Shown here: piece by piece, positions 14,598 through 23,553 of the stretch | How positions within the stretch are numbered: position 1 is the first letter of the stretch | Layout: each line of letters begins with the position of its first letter | Assembly: GCF_900142075.1 (NCBI RefSeq) | Contig: NZ_FQZO01000005.1 | Span: forward strand, 248,001 to 312,000 | Source: Clostridium amylolyticum | GTDB lineage: Bacteria; Bacillota; Clostridia; Clostridiales; Clostridiaceae | Reading direction: 5' to 3' | DNA length: 64,000 bases | Program-made: the position numbers and the translations under genes | Notes under the pieces: generated by a model | What the model saw: the letters and a program-made list of their open reading frames with translations, nothing else | Databases searched by the model: none | What the model was told of the DNA's origin: nothing

Positions 14598-16136
14598 CTA
14601 TTTTACCTTTTTTATTAAATCTATCACTGAACCGTCCCTATATTCTACTACTGCCACTATATCCTCTTCTAATGGAATTTCCTTTGGCTTTCCAGTAAAC
14701 TTTTCAGCTATATCTTTAAGTTCTTCAATGGAATACAATTTTAATCCTGTTCCTTGGAGTTTTTCCATAATATCTTGCCTCTTAGGATTTACTGCTACTC
14801 CTCTTTCTGTTACTAAAACATCTACAGTTTCTCCTGGAGTAGTTATTGTAGTAATTTTATCCTTTATAATAGGAAGCCTTGCTTTCATTAGATTTGATAC
14901 TATTATAGTAAGTTTAGCTCCTGCAGCGGTATCGCTGTGACCTCCAGAGCCGCCCATGATAATTCCATCGGATCCTGTAGTAACATTTACATTAAAGCTT
15001 GTATCAATCTCAGTAGCACCTAATATTACTACATCAAGATTGTTTACCACTGCTCCTTTATTATGAGGATTTCCATACATAGATGCTGACATACCTTGAT
15101 GTTTTGGATTAGAGGCATAAGACTCTACAGCCTCAATATCAAAACACTGTACATCCATAATACCTTCAAATAAACCTTCTTTTAGCATATCTACCAAATA
15201 TCCAGTAATTCCGCCAGAAGCAAAACTACCTTTGATTTTGTCTTTAATCATCATTTCTTTTACTTCTTTAGCCACCGCTAAGGATGTTCCACCCGCGCCT
15301 GTTTGAAAGCTCATGCCGTCTTTAAAAAGTCCGGAGTTTTTAATAACCTTGGCTGCATCTCTAGCAATTTTAAGACCGATGGGATCCTTGGTTATTTTAG
15401 TGGTTCCAGACACTATTCCAGCGGGGTTACCTATGGATTCCACCTGTACCACATAATCCACATATATCTGTGATATCTCAATAGGACATGCAGGATAAGG
15501 TACTAAATTATCAGTAATAGCCACCACATGGTCTCCGTACATACAATCTGCCACGGCATAACCTAAAGCACCACAAGCTGATTTACCTTGCACTCCATTG
15601 ATATTCCCATAAGTATCTGCAGTAGGAGCTGCTACAAAGGCTACATCTATTTTAACCTCTCCTGACTCTATAGATCTGGCTCTCCCTCCATGAGTCTGCA
15701 TTACTACAGGATTTTTTAGCATACCCTTAGAAACTGCATGAGCCACAGGGCCTGATATATAACTAGCTATTATCTTTGTAACTACTCCATTTTTTATATG
15801 TTCTACTAAGGGAGCATGAATAGGAAATATGGAACTTGCTGCTATGGTTAAATTTTTAATGCCTTTAGCTGCTGCTCTTTCCAGTACCATATTTAAAACA
15901 TAATCCCCGTTTCTTAAGTGGTGGTGGAAGGATAATGTCATACCATCCTTTAGTCCAACTTTTTCAAAAGCTTCATCTATAGAAGCTAATACTTTACTAT
16001 CTTCAGGTTTAACCATTTTTGAGGGTATTTCTCTCCTGCTTTTTACAAGCTTTTCATTAAATGCTCCTGAATATGGTTCAACCTTTCCATAACCTTCTAT
16101 GTATTCTGGCAATTCAATTCCTACTAAGTTCTTCAT
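14598..16136 (-). CDS. citF: Citrate/citramalate lyase alpha subunit
   Basis: A 512-residue subunit, the usual size for CitF, acting as the acyl-ACP transferase: it swaps acetyl on the carrier for the substrate acid. Recognisable features are SFHHHLRNGDYVLNMV near residue 68, the glycine-rich SGGITGYLVDML segment, and the C-terminal GGSGGHSDTAAGAKLTI and VTERGVAVNP motifs of the CoA-transferase-like fold. It partners CitE and CitD encoded just upstream. Since the operon makes mesaconate and citramalate, the complex most likely works on (S)-citramalate rather than citrate; the sequence alone does not separate the two. Confidence 0.92.
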   Translation of the reverse strand: MKNLVGIELPEYIEGYGKVEPYSGAFNEKLVKSRREIPSKMVKPEDSKVLASIDEAFEKVGLKDGMTLSFHHHLRNGDYVLNMVLERAAAKGIKNLTIAASSIFPIHAPLVEHIKNGVVTKIIASYISGPVAHAVSKGMLKNPVVMQTHGGRARSIESGEVKIDVAFVAAPTADTYGNINGVQGKSACGALGYAVADCMYGDHVVAITDNLVPYPACPIEISQIYVDYVVQVESIGNPAGIVSGTTKITKDPIGLKIARDAAKVIKNSGLFKDGMSFQTGAGGTSLAVAKEVKEMMIKDKIKGSFASGGITGYLVDMLKEGLFEGIMDVQCFDIEAVESYASNPKHQGMSASMYGNPHNKGAVVNNLDVVILGATEIDTSFNVNVTTGSDGIIMGGSGGHSDTAAGAKLTIIVSNLMKARLPIIKDKITTITTPGETVDVLVTERGVAVNPKRQDIMEKLQGTGLKLYSIEELKDIAEKFTGKPKEIPLEEDIVAVVEYRDGSVIDLIKKVK

Positions 16137-16151
16137 AGCTACACCTACCTC

Positions 16152-17018
16152 CTATATAAGTCCAAGTGTTTTTGCAAGTTCTGCAGTGGTTTTTGCCCTA
16201 TTTATTATAGGTGCATCAACCATCTTACCATCTAGTGAAAATACACCTTTACCTTCCTTCTCAGCCTTTTTCACAGCGTTAAGTACTCTTAAGGCATAAT
16301 TTATTTCACTTTCTGAAGGAGCAAAAACATTATGAATGCTTTCTATCTGTCTTGGATTTATGGCAGCTTTTCCTGTCATACCTAATCTCTTCCCATTTAG
16401 GGTATCCTTTTCTAATCCTTCATAGTCATCTGTATCTGTAAAAGGAGTGTCAATGGCACTTATTCTTTGTGCTCTGCAGGCAGTAGCAATCTTATTTCTG
16501 GCATAGAATATTTCTTCCCCAATCTTTGTTCTTTTTATTCCTAAATCTGAGGTATAATCTTCTGCTCCGAATAGAACCCCATTAACCCTATTGGAACTCT
16601 TAATAATAGAAAAAACATTTTCTACACCGTAAGCAGTTTCTATAAGTGCCATAATTTTAATAGTACCATTTTCCATACCACATTGTTTTTCCACATCATC
16701 AAGTATGTTGGAAGCTTTTATTAAAGATTCTTCATCCGCCTTGGCTAAAAGTATAGTATCAGGCTTCAAAGGAGCTATAGTCCTTATATCCTCTTCTCCA
16801 AAAATACCATCCATAGGATTGACTCTTATAACGAGCTCCACCTCTGAATAATCCATAGTTTTTAATGCTTCTCTTACCAGGACTCTAGCAGAATCCTTTT
16901 CAGTTAAACTAACAGCATCCTCTAAATCTAAAATAACCCCATCAGCACCTAAAATAGAAGCTGTTTGAAGCATACCTGGATTGTTTCCAGGAAGGAATAG
17001 TAATGTTCTTCTTAACAT
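16152..17018 (-). CDS. citE: Citrate/citramalate lyase beta subunit
   Basis: A 288-residue TIM-barrel acyl-ACP lyase that cleaves citramalyl-ACP to pyruvate and acetyl-ACP (citryl-ACP to oxaloacetate in the citrate system). Family motifs are LFLPGNNPGML at the N-terminus, the Mg-binding DGVILDLEDAV, RVNPMDG, MALIETAYGV and GAEDYTSDLG, and CHIP-like AAINPRQI. Its neighbours citD and citF complete the three-subunit lyase. GGAG-type spacing of 15-17 bases links it to both. Confidence 0.93.
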   Translation of the reverse strand: MLRRTLLFLPGNNPGMLQTASILGADGVILDLEDAVSLTEKDSARVLVREALKTMDYSEVELVIRVNPMDGIFGEEDIRTIAPLKPDTILLAKADEESLIKASNILDDVEKQCGMENGTIKIMALIETAYGVENVFSIIKSSNRVNGVLFGAEDYTSDLGIKRTKIGEEIFYARNKIATACRAQRISAIDTPFTDTDDYEGLEKDTLNGKRLGMTGKAAINPRQIESIHNVFAPSESEINYALRVLNAVKKAEKEGKGVFSLDGKMVDAPIINRAKTTAELAKTLGLI

Positions 17019-17034
17019 AATTGCACCCTCTCTC

Positions 17035-17301
17035 TTAATCTTCTGCTCTTCTTATAGCTGTCTCTACTCTCGCTCCAATAGTATAATTAAGAGCACCCTT
17101 ATCCTGAGCCATAAGCTTAACTGATGTTATAGAAAGTTCTTTTAGTTTATCTTCTATAACCTTTTTAATTTCATCTCCAAATTGCTTCATAACAATACTT
17201 TCAATTTCAATTTCTACTTTATTATCCTCATTAGGGGATACCATTATAAGAATATCATTTGATTCTAATGTACCTGCCTTGGCAATATTTTTAACTTCCA
17301 T
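17035..17301 (-). CDS. citD: Citrate/citramalate lyase acyl carrier protein (gamma subunit)
   Basis: An 88-residue acyl carrier. The start at ATG 17301 is chosen because GGAGG lies 8 bases upstream and because it places the serine of AGTLESND at position 14, the known prosthetic-group serine of CitD. The rest (LIMVSPNEDNKVEIEIES to GALNYTIGARVETAIRRA) matches the family in length and order. The serine carries the phosphoribosyl-dephospho-CoA arm loaded by CitX and acetylated by CitC. Confidence 0.92.
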   Translation of the reverse strand: MEVKNIAKAGTLESNDILIMVSPNEDNKVEIEIESIVMKQFGDEIKKVIEDKLKELSITSVKLMAQDKGALNYTIGARVETAIRRAED

Positions 17302-17333
17302 TTTCTTCGCCTCCAATTTCTGTGATATGATAC

Positions 17334-17897
17334 TTATTTATTATTAATGGTGTTCAAATACTGCTTTTGACCTATTTCATATAGATTATTTCCTTCACTA
17401 TCTATAACCACCACCACAGGAAAATCTTTAACTTCCATCTTTCTTATGGCTTCTGCTCCTAAATCTTCATAAGCAACTATTTCAGCCTCTTCAATGGATT
17501 TTCCAATAAGAGCACCCGCTCCCCCTATAGCTGCAAAGTAAACCCCCTGGTTTCTTATTATTGCCTCCACCACTTCTTCGTTTCTTTCTCCTTTTCCAAT
17601 CATGCCTTTTAGTCCTAAGTCTAAAAGCTTTGGTGCATAAGGATCCATCCTATAACTGGTAGTAGGCCCTGCAGAGCCTATTACCATCCCTGGCTTAGCA
17701 GGAGTAGGACCAACATAATAAATTATACTTCCTTCAATATCAAAAGGTAGTTCTTTACCACTATCCACTAATTCTATTAATCTTTTATGGGCAGCATCCC
17801 TAGCAGTATATATAGTGCCTGAAATAAGTACACTATCTCCTGCCTTAAGTTCTTTAACATCTTCATCTTTCATAGGTGTTGTTATTCTTTTTTCCAC
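17334..17897 (-). CDS. Class I fumarase-type hydro-lyase beta subunit (probable mesaconase)
   Basis: A 187-residue C-terminal-type subunit of the two-part class I fumarase/mesaconase family, with GDSVLISGTIYTARDAAHKR, FDIEGSIIYYVGPTPAKPG, GSAGPTTSYRMD and GGAGALIG. GTG at 17897 is taken as the start because AAAGGGG stands 7 bases before it; an upstream ATG in frame would overlap the alpha gene by 37 bases. It supplies the swivel domain of the [4Fe-4S] enzyme. In this operon it should hydrate mesaconate to (S)-citramalate, although fumarase activity is also likely. Confidence 0.88.
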   Translation of the reverse strand: MEKRITTPMKDEDVKELKAGDSVLISGTIYTARDAAHKRLIELVDSGKELPFDIEGSIIYYVGPTPAKPGMVIGSAGPTTSYRMDPYAPKLLDLGLKGMIGKGERNEEVVEAIIRNQGVYFAAIGGAGALIGKSIEEAEIVAYEDLGAEAIRKMEVKDFPVVVVIDSEGNNLYEIGQKQYLNTINNK

Positions 17898-17911
17898 ATT
17901 AATACCCCTTT

Positions 17912-18754
17912 CTAAAGTTCTACTGTCAAATGTCTTGTGGCATGACAATTTATGTTTACAGCCACAGGTAGTCCTGCTATATGAGTTGGATAAGTTTCTA
18001 TATTTACGGCTAAAGCGGTAGTCCTACCTCCAAAGCCCTGTGGTCCAATACCTAACTTATTTATTTCTTCTAATAATTCCTCTTCCAAATTTTTGTAATA
18101 TTCATCTTCATTTCTTATATCCGAAGATCTTACCACTGCTTTTTTTGCAAGGTAAGCAGCTTTATCAAAGGTCCCACCTATACCTACACCTACAATAATA
18201 GGTGGACATGGGTTTGGCCCTGCCTTTTTAACTGTCTCTAATACAAAATCCTTTACTCCCTGCAGCCCGTCTGCTGGTTTAAGCATCTTTAATGCACTCA
18301 TATTCTCTGAACCAAACCCCTTAGGTGCCACTGTAATAGAAAGTTTATCCCCTTCTACAATATTATAGTAAATTATTGCTGGGGTATTATCTCCTGTGTT
18401 TACCCTTCTAAGTGGATCTTTAACTACAGATTTTCTTAAAAAACCTTTAGAGTATCCTTGCCTTATTCCTTCATTAATGGCGGCTTCTAAACTTCCTCCA
18501 GCTATGTGAACCTCTTGTCCTATTTCTACAAACACACAAGTCATTCCTGTATCTTGACACATAGGCATATTTTCTTTTTGTGCTATATCGGCATTTAAAA
18601 TTATTTTATCTAGAATATCCTGGGCTATAGGCCAACTTTCCTCATTCTTTGCCTTTTCTAATCGTTTTCTTACGTCATTACCTAAATAGTAGTTTGAGTT
18701 AATACAAAGCTTAGATATAGCTTCTGTAATATCCAATACATTTATCTCTCTCAA
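17912..18754 (-). CDS. Class I fumarase-type hydro-lyase alpha subunit (probable mesaconase)
   Basis: A 280-residue [4Fe-4S] subunit. Three cysteines expected to hold the cluster are visible in MPMCQDTGM, GPNPCPPII and NINCHATRH. The motif GIGGTFDKAAYLAKKA and GFGGRTTALAV are typical of the family. TTG at 18754 is preferred because AGAGGTG lies 6 bases before it; a GTG 9 bases upstream is too close to any ribosome-binding site. Its position between methylaspartase and citramalate lyase genes indicates mesaconate hydration. A 153-base gap with a small hairpin separates it from the methylaspartase gene. Confidence 0.9.
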   Translation of the reverse strand: MREINVLDITEAISKLCINSNYYLGNDVRKRLEKAKNEESWPIAQDILDKIILNADIAQKENMPMCQDTGMTCVFVEIGQEVHIAGGSLEAAINEGIRQGYSKGFLRKSVVKDPLRRVNTGDNTPAIIYYNIVEGDKLSITVAPKGFGSENMSALKMLKPADGLQGVKDFVLETVKKAGPNPCPPIIVGVGIGGTFDKAAYLAKKAVVRSSDIRNEDEYYKNLEEELLEEINKLGIGPQGFGGRTTALAVNIETYPTHIAGLPVAVNINCHATRHLTVEL

Positions 18755-18848
18755 GGTATTCACCTCTCCATGTTATTTTTTATGTTCACATTTATTATAC
18801 ATCTATTTATAAGGACATAAGTAAAAATGAACAATTAAAATCCACCAT

Positions 18849-18868
18849 ATAAGAGAATTTACTCTTAT
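18849..18868. other. Small hairpin in the gap between methylaspartase and mesaconase genes
   Basis: ATAAGAG and CTCTTAT form a perfect 7-bp stem with a 6-base loop. No T-run follows on the coding strand, so it is not a terminator. It may be a processing or stability element in the operon mRNA. Nothing else is evident in this gap. Confidence 0.4.
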
Positions 18869-18916
18869 TAAGTGTCTTTAATTATTCATTATTACGTAAA
18901 TTCTATATTTTATGCA

Positions 18917-20167
18917 TTATTTGCATTTATTCCTTCTATTAGCTAAAGCAATGACCCTATTCATTTCATTATTTACTATCATAAACCCTTCATCTACACC
19001 CATTCCTGGCTTCGCAAGCACTTGAGCTGCTCCACAAGCCATTGCTATATTGGTACAGATTTCAGCACTTCTGTTAGTTTCATTGCAAGTACCACCGCAG
19101 TAAGCTCCTACGCCCATTTTTTTACAGTATAATAGTGCTTCTATGGTATTATTAACTCCTCCTAGGTCTGGTGTCTTAACTTGAAGCATATGCCCTGCTT
19201 TATTATCCGCAAAGAACACTACATCATCATAAGTGTTACACCACTCGTCAGCTACTATTTCTACATTAATGCCTTCTTTATCTAACCTAGCGGTTAAATG
19301 TTTCAATGCTTCCATTTGCTTTTGCCTATCTTCTACATCCATAGGTCCTTCTATTCTTAAGTGGAATGGTTTTGCTGCTTCTTCCAGAGTTTTAAGATAT
19401 TCTACCATGGCATCCATATCATAATTAAAAGCTACACCAATAGTTCCATATACATCAATATGAAACACTGGATTATAATTTTCTGAGTATCTTAGCTTTA
19501 GCACTCTGTCACTTAACCACTTAACATAATGTAAAAGCTTCTCACCATTTTCCCCAAGTTTTTCTGTTACGTGATTTATTAATGCATGAGGCATTACATC
19601 CGCACCTTTTATAATCATCTTGTCAGAATTATCATACCTATCATCTCCTGATTGAGTGAAAATAGGTACTCTCTTTATTTCTACTCCTGTTTCGTACTCA
19701 TCTCTTACCACTTCAGCCATGGTTAGCTTTTTAGCCTTTGCTACTCCATCTAATAAAGCTTGAGTGATTCCATACCTTATAGCAGTATGAAGTCTTTTTC
19801 CATTAACAACGATTTTATCAAACTCTTCAGCTAACTCTCTAAAGCTTTCTAACTCCCTTCCCACAAGTTTAGGAGCTATTTCTTTTTCAATCACTGGTAT
19901 AAAATCTGAGGCTAAGAAAAGTGGATCTCTTCCACCTGCTCCGCTATATTGTACTGCTGCACAATCACCGTAAGCTACCTGACCATCCTCTAATATTAAC
20001 ATTACAGAAATGGATTCACCTGCCTGTCTAACTGCTTTAAAACCTTCTGTTACTGGTTCTCCTACGTAAGTAAATCCATCATGAGCAGCACCTTTTTTTA
20101 TAGCTCTTTGGTCATCAAAATAAAATCCTGTTCTTCCTGGGGAACAAACTACATCAACAATTTTCAT
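18917..20167 (-). CDS. mal: Methylaspartate ammonia-lyase
   Basis: A 416-residue enolase-superfamily enzyme (C. tetanomorphum MAL has 413) that removes ammonia from L-threo-3-methylaspartate to give mesaconate. The Mg-ligand regions HIDVYG, RIEGPMD and VADEWCN and the catalytic-lysine strand LQVKTPDLGG are all present, as are MPHALINH with the expected active-site His and the C-terminal GGTCNETNRSAE. It follows glutamate mutase E by 64 bases and precedes mesaconase, matching pathway order. Confidence 0.96.
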   Translation of the reverse strand: MKIVDVVCSPGRTGFYFDDQRAIKKGAAHDGFTYVGEPVTEGFKAVRQAGESISVMLILEDGQVAYGDCAAVQYSGAGGRDPLFLASDFIPVIEKEIAPKLVGRELESFRELAEEFDKIVVNGKRLHTAIRYGITQALLDGVAKAKKLTMAEVVRDEYETGVEIKRVPIFTQSGDDRYDNSDKMIIKGADVMPHALINHVTEKLGENGEKLLHYVKWLSDRVLKLRYSENYNPVFHIDVYGTIGVAFNYDMDAMVEYLKTLEEAAKPFHLRIEGPMDVEDRQKQMEALKHLTARLDKEGINVEIVADEWCNTYDDVVFFADNKAGHMLQVKTPDLGGVNNTIEALLYCKKMGVGAYCGGTCNETNRSAEICTNIAMACGAAQVLAKPGMGVDEGFMIVNNEMNRVIALANRRNKCK

Positions 20168-20231
20168 CTTAAAGCCCTTCCTTCTTAATGTTTATTAAAT
20201 TAATTTATTAATGAATATCTTTTGATTTTAA

Positions 20232-21713
20232 TTATCTTATTCCTTCTGGTCTTCCCACTAGTCTTCCTTTTCCTACAGCAAAAATATCATCCACTGTCAT
20301 CTGGAAGCCTACGGATCTATTTTCATACCTACCTCTATCCTCTAATTTTTTTATATTAAATTCCCTTAGTTCTTCAGTAAAAGGCAAATTACCAAACATC
20401 AAGTATCTAACAGCTCCATCATTATCTCTTGCTGGCATCATTTTACCTGCATTATATTTACTTGGCGCAAAAGGTATATCTATAATTCCCATTTCAAAGC
20501 CTTTTACAGTTCCAATAGCCAAATCGCCCTTACCTATTTCTACTATCTTATCTATCATACACTTTGTTTCAGCTTTAATGATGGCAATTTCAGTGGCTAG
20601 CTCTTTTGACATAGGCAGTCTTTGACCTCTTAAAAGATTTAATGTCATTTTTGTAGCTCTAATACCTTGACCATTAGCTTCTTTTGTAGGTATACCAATA
20701 GCTTCATGAGGTGTTTTAACTATAACTTTAGTTGCCCCTGCTAAGGCTGCTGTGGCTGCACCATTGGATATTACCCCAAAAGCTTTAGACTCATCTTGTG
20801 GAAAACCTCCCATCCATTGGTGGAATACTGTAGTAATAAATACATCCTTATAACCAAAGTAATTAAGATAGTCAGTAACTTGCTCTTCTAGTGCTCTTAA
20901 AGCAGCTACGTCTTGTATTAGGTTTCCGCATTGACCATATCCTACAGTTATGTTTTTAACCCCTTGTTCTGCAGCTAACAACGCTTCTAGTATTGCCACA
21001 GCATTGGAAGTACTAGGTGGTACTAAAGTTCCTGTTAAGGGTCCAAAAGGCTCTCTATTAATGGATACGCCTTGCTCTTCATAAAATCCAACCAATCTGT
21101 CACAATACTGCCAATCCAATAAAGTTTTTTCTATAGGTACACTTTTTGCATAAGGAATATTATAAGAAATACCTCCTCCTTCATTGGAAGTCCATCCTGA
21201 AGCATGAATTATCTCTGCTAGAAGCCTTCCGTCTGGTGTACCATGTCTTGCTTGTAATGGTAGATTAACAGCTTCAAAAACCTTTCTGCAGCCATGAACT
21301 CCATGGTTTACTGCAGGGAAACCGTTAAGCAATGATCTACCTGTAAGACGGCTTTCTCTAATTCCTATTTCGCATTCATCATATCTATTTTGTCTGGTAT
21401 AGCTATCTATGGTAGAAGGAAGCAAGTCTGCTTCTCCTTGATTTTGCAGATAAGTTAAAAGTTCAATATGTTCTTCAATTAAAGCTACTCCTGCTCTTGG
21501 CTGTGCTAAAGTTATTTTTTCTTCCTTAGCTTTAGCAAGTTTTTTTGGAAAGCTTTTATGATCTGGTACCTTTTTTAAGTAATCCACCGAATCCTTAAGA
21601 TTTAAATTTTTTCCCGTAGGCCAATGATTTAAAACCTCTTCCCTAATAGTAAAAAATTGTTCTTCAGTCCACTTTTTATTTTCTAATTTCACTTTTATAT
21701 CCCCTAACCTCAT
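20232..21713 (-). CDS. glmE: Glutamate mutase epsilon subunit
   Basis: A 493-residue TIM-barrel catalytic subunit of the coenzyme-B12-dependent glutamate mutase, close to the 483 residues of the C. cochlearium enzyme. It rearranges (S)-glutamate to (2S,3S)-3-methylaspartate with the GlmS cobalamin subunit. Recognisable sequences include QPRAGVALIEEH near the start, RQNRYDECEIGI with substrate-binding arginines, the GFPAVNHG segment, the RHGTPDGRLL motif and TVGYGQCGNLIQD. It is separated by only 4 bases from glmL. Confidence 0.95.
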   Translation of the reverse strand: MRLGDIKVKLENKKWTEEQFFTIREEVLNHWPTGKNLNLKDSVDYLKKVPDHKSFPKKLAKAKEEKITLAQPRAGVALIEEHIELLTYLQNQGEADLLPSTIDSYTRQNRYDECEIGIRESRLTGRSLLNGFPAVNHGVHGCRKVFEAVNLPLQARHGTPDGRLLAEIIHASGWTSNEGGGISYNIPYAKSVPIEKTLLDWQYCDRLVGFYEEQGVSINREPFGPLTGTLVPPSTSNAVAILEALLAAEQGVKNITVGYGQCGNLIQDVAALRALEEQVTDYLNYFGYKDVFITTVFHQWMGGFPQDESKAFGVISNGAATAALAGATKVIVKTPHEAIGIPTKEANGQGIRATKMTLNLLRGQRLPMSKELATEIAIIKAETKCMIDKIVEIGKGDLAIGTVKGFEMGIIDIPFAPSKYNAGKMMPARDNDGAVRYLMFGNLPFTEELREFNIKKLEDRGRYENRSVGFQMTVDDIFAVGKGRLVGRPEGIR

Positions 21714-21717
21714 AGAT

Positions 21718-23106
21718 TTATATTAGCTTAAGATATTTTTTCATTATTCTTACAGACATGTCTGGTAATTCTTCGCAAAGCAATCCCATGGATGATAATA
21801 TGTAGCTTTTATCTATCATGTACTTAGGATGTCTAGGTTTCAAAGATGATATGTTATCTGTGGAAAATGCTCCAGCCTCTAAAATGTCTCTTGGTTTTTC
21901 GCTATGAACTATAACTCCGCCAGTACCAATTACATAATTCACTTCCATTAAATCTTTACCATATTGGCTATAAACCATGCCCATGGGTGAATAATTTGGT
22001 TCTACATATCCACAATGCCTTTCCATGGCCATATCCACCGCTGTTTTTGCCATAGCCTCTTCGAAATCTATTTCTTCCTCTGTTTCAGGTACCATCATTA
22101 TGTTATTATGTCTATATCTACAACCTTCTTCAATATTTAACTCTTTATTTTTTATATATTTTTTAATTTTTCTAGTTCCAGCAGCTTCCCATAGAGATAA
22201 TGCTGAATATCTCATACCTAGGTCACCTTCTACAGTTCTTTTAGCAAAAGGTTCCTCTAACCCTCTAAGATTAACACCTGGCTTGGAAGGGTCTCCACTA
22301 GCTATAGAGTGAACATCAGTGGTGGCGCCTCCAATATCTACTATTATAATTTCTCCTATACCTTCCTCTTTATCACTGCCTTCACTTAAAACCCTAGCTG
22401 CGTTTAAAACTGCAGCAGGAGTAGGCATTAATATCCCATTTATAAAGCTTTCAGCATTCTTTAATCCCTTAGCTTCAATTATTCTATTCATAAATATCTT
22501 TCTAATTTCTTCTCTTGCAGGTTCTACATTTAATGTATTTAGTTTAGGCATAACGTTTTCAGTAACAGCATGAAATATATTCTTCTTACTAAAGATGCTC
22601 CTTATTTCAGTTACTGCTACTTTATTTCCCGCTACCACCACTGGAATATTTAACTCGCTTTCAGCAATAGCTTTTGCATTATTTATTATACATTCCTTAT
22701 TGCCTCCATCGGTACCCCCTGCTAGTAAAATTATATCGATGTTCATAACCTTAATTTCATTTATCTCATCTTCTGTTAAATCGTAACTATAGGTTTTTAT
22801 AACTCTAGCACCAGCTCCTAAAGCGGCTCTTTTAGCTGCTTCGGCAGTAAGTTCAGGTACCAACCCTACAGCCACCATCTTTAATCCTCCAGCTGCAGAA
22901 GAGCAGGCAAGTTTCTTTACAAATTCTACAGTGTGCATACTTTCATTTTTCATAAGTTTTTTATAAGCGTTATTAAACCCTGTCATTATATCGCTTTCAA
23001 TGGTAGTAATATCTTTAGCTACAGCTAATATTTCTTCATTTTCTATATCTACAGCCGTAAGCTTAGTATAGGTACTACCAAAATCAATAAGCAAATAAGC
23101 TTTCAT
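21718..23106 (-). CDS. glmL: Glutamate mutase-associated MutL/GlmL protein
   Basis: A 462-residue ASKHA-fold ATPase. Phosphate-1 motif LLIDFGSTYTK, phosphate-2 motif IIIVDIGGATTDV and the adenosine motif VIGTGGVIVH are visible. GlmL is thought to act as a reactivating chaperone for the mutase, analogous to diol-dehydratase reactivase, and always lies between glmS and glmE. ATG at 23106 is preferred because GGTGGAG is 8-9 bases before it; a GTG 9 bases upstream is possible. Confidence 0.93.
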   Translation of the reverse strand: MKAYLLIDFGSTYTKLTAVDIENEEILAVAKDITTIESDIMTGFNNAYKKLMKNESMHTVEFVKKLACSSAAGGLKMVAVGLVPELTAEAAKRAALGAGARVIKTYSYDLTEDEINEIKVMNIDIILLAGGTDGGNKECIINNAKAIAESELNIPVVVAGNKVAVTEIRSIFSKKNIFHAVTENVMPKLNTLNVEPAREEIRKIFMNRIIEAKGLKNAESFINGILMPTPAAVLNAARVLSEGSDKEEGIGEIIIVDIGGATTDVHSIASGDPSKPGVNLRGLEEPFAKRTVEGDLGMRYSALSLWEAAGTRKIKKYIKNKELNIEEGCRYRHNNIMMVPETEEEIDFEEAMAKTAVDMAMERHCGYVEPNYSPMGMVYSQYGKDLMEVNYVIGTGGVIVHSEKPRDILEAGAFSTDNISSLKPRHPKYMIDKSYILSSMGLLCEELPDMSVRIMKKYLKLI

Positions 23107-23125
23107 ATTAATCACTCCACCATAT

Positions 23126-23536
23126 TTAAATATGCAAATCTTTTTTCAAATCAGAAACTGCTGTTTCAATAGATGTTCCTGGTGGATATACCCTATCAAA
23201 ACCCATGTCTTTAAATCTATCATAAACTTCTTCCCAATTCTGTTTTCCTACGACTATATTACCTCCAACATAAAGAAGTATGTCGTTTAGGCCGGCCTCC
23301 TTGCATTTTTCCCTCATGCCTCTGCAATCTATCTCCCCGTGCCCATAAAGAGATGAAACCATTATTACATTAGCATTAGTTTCTACAGCAGCATTTATAA
23401 AGTCTTCTTGAGGTGATAATACCCCTATGTTCACTACATTAAATCCTGCTTCGGTAAGACCATATTCTAATATTTTATTTCCTACCGCATGACAATCAGC
23501 ACCTATAACACCGAGAACTAAGGTTTTTTTGTCCAT
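23126..23536 (-). CDS. glmS: Glutamate mutase sigma subunit (cobalamin-binding)
   Basis: A 136-residue Rossmann-like B12-binding subunit with the base-off/His-on motif D14-C-H16-A-V-G19. The dimethylbenzimidazole pocket motifs follow (SSLYGHGEIDCRGM and YVGGNIVVGK, then YPPGTS). Length equals the clostridial GlmS (137). His16 should bind cobalt in place of dimethylbenzimidazole. It lies directly after the regulator gene with a strong GGAGG site, as first enzyme gene of the operon. Confidence 0.97.
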   Translation of the reverse strand: MDKKTLVLGVIGADCHAVGNKILEYGLTEAGFNVVNIGVLSPQEDFINAAVETNANVIMVSSLYGHGEIDCRGMREKCKEAGLNDILLYVGGNIVVGKQNWEEVYDRFKDMGFDRVYPPGTSIETAVSDLKKDLHI

Positions 23537-23553
23537 TTAGACTCCTCCTAAAA

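Noticed and set aside
18849..18868. Terminator splitting the methylaspartate operon
   Set aside because: The stem is short and no T-run follows on the coding strand; all genes continue in the same direction and pathway.
22025..22786. Plus-strand open frames opposite glmL
   Set aside because: They are antisense to a clearly conserved gene, are hydrophobic by codon complementarity, and lack ribosome-binding sites.
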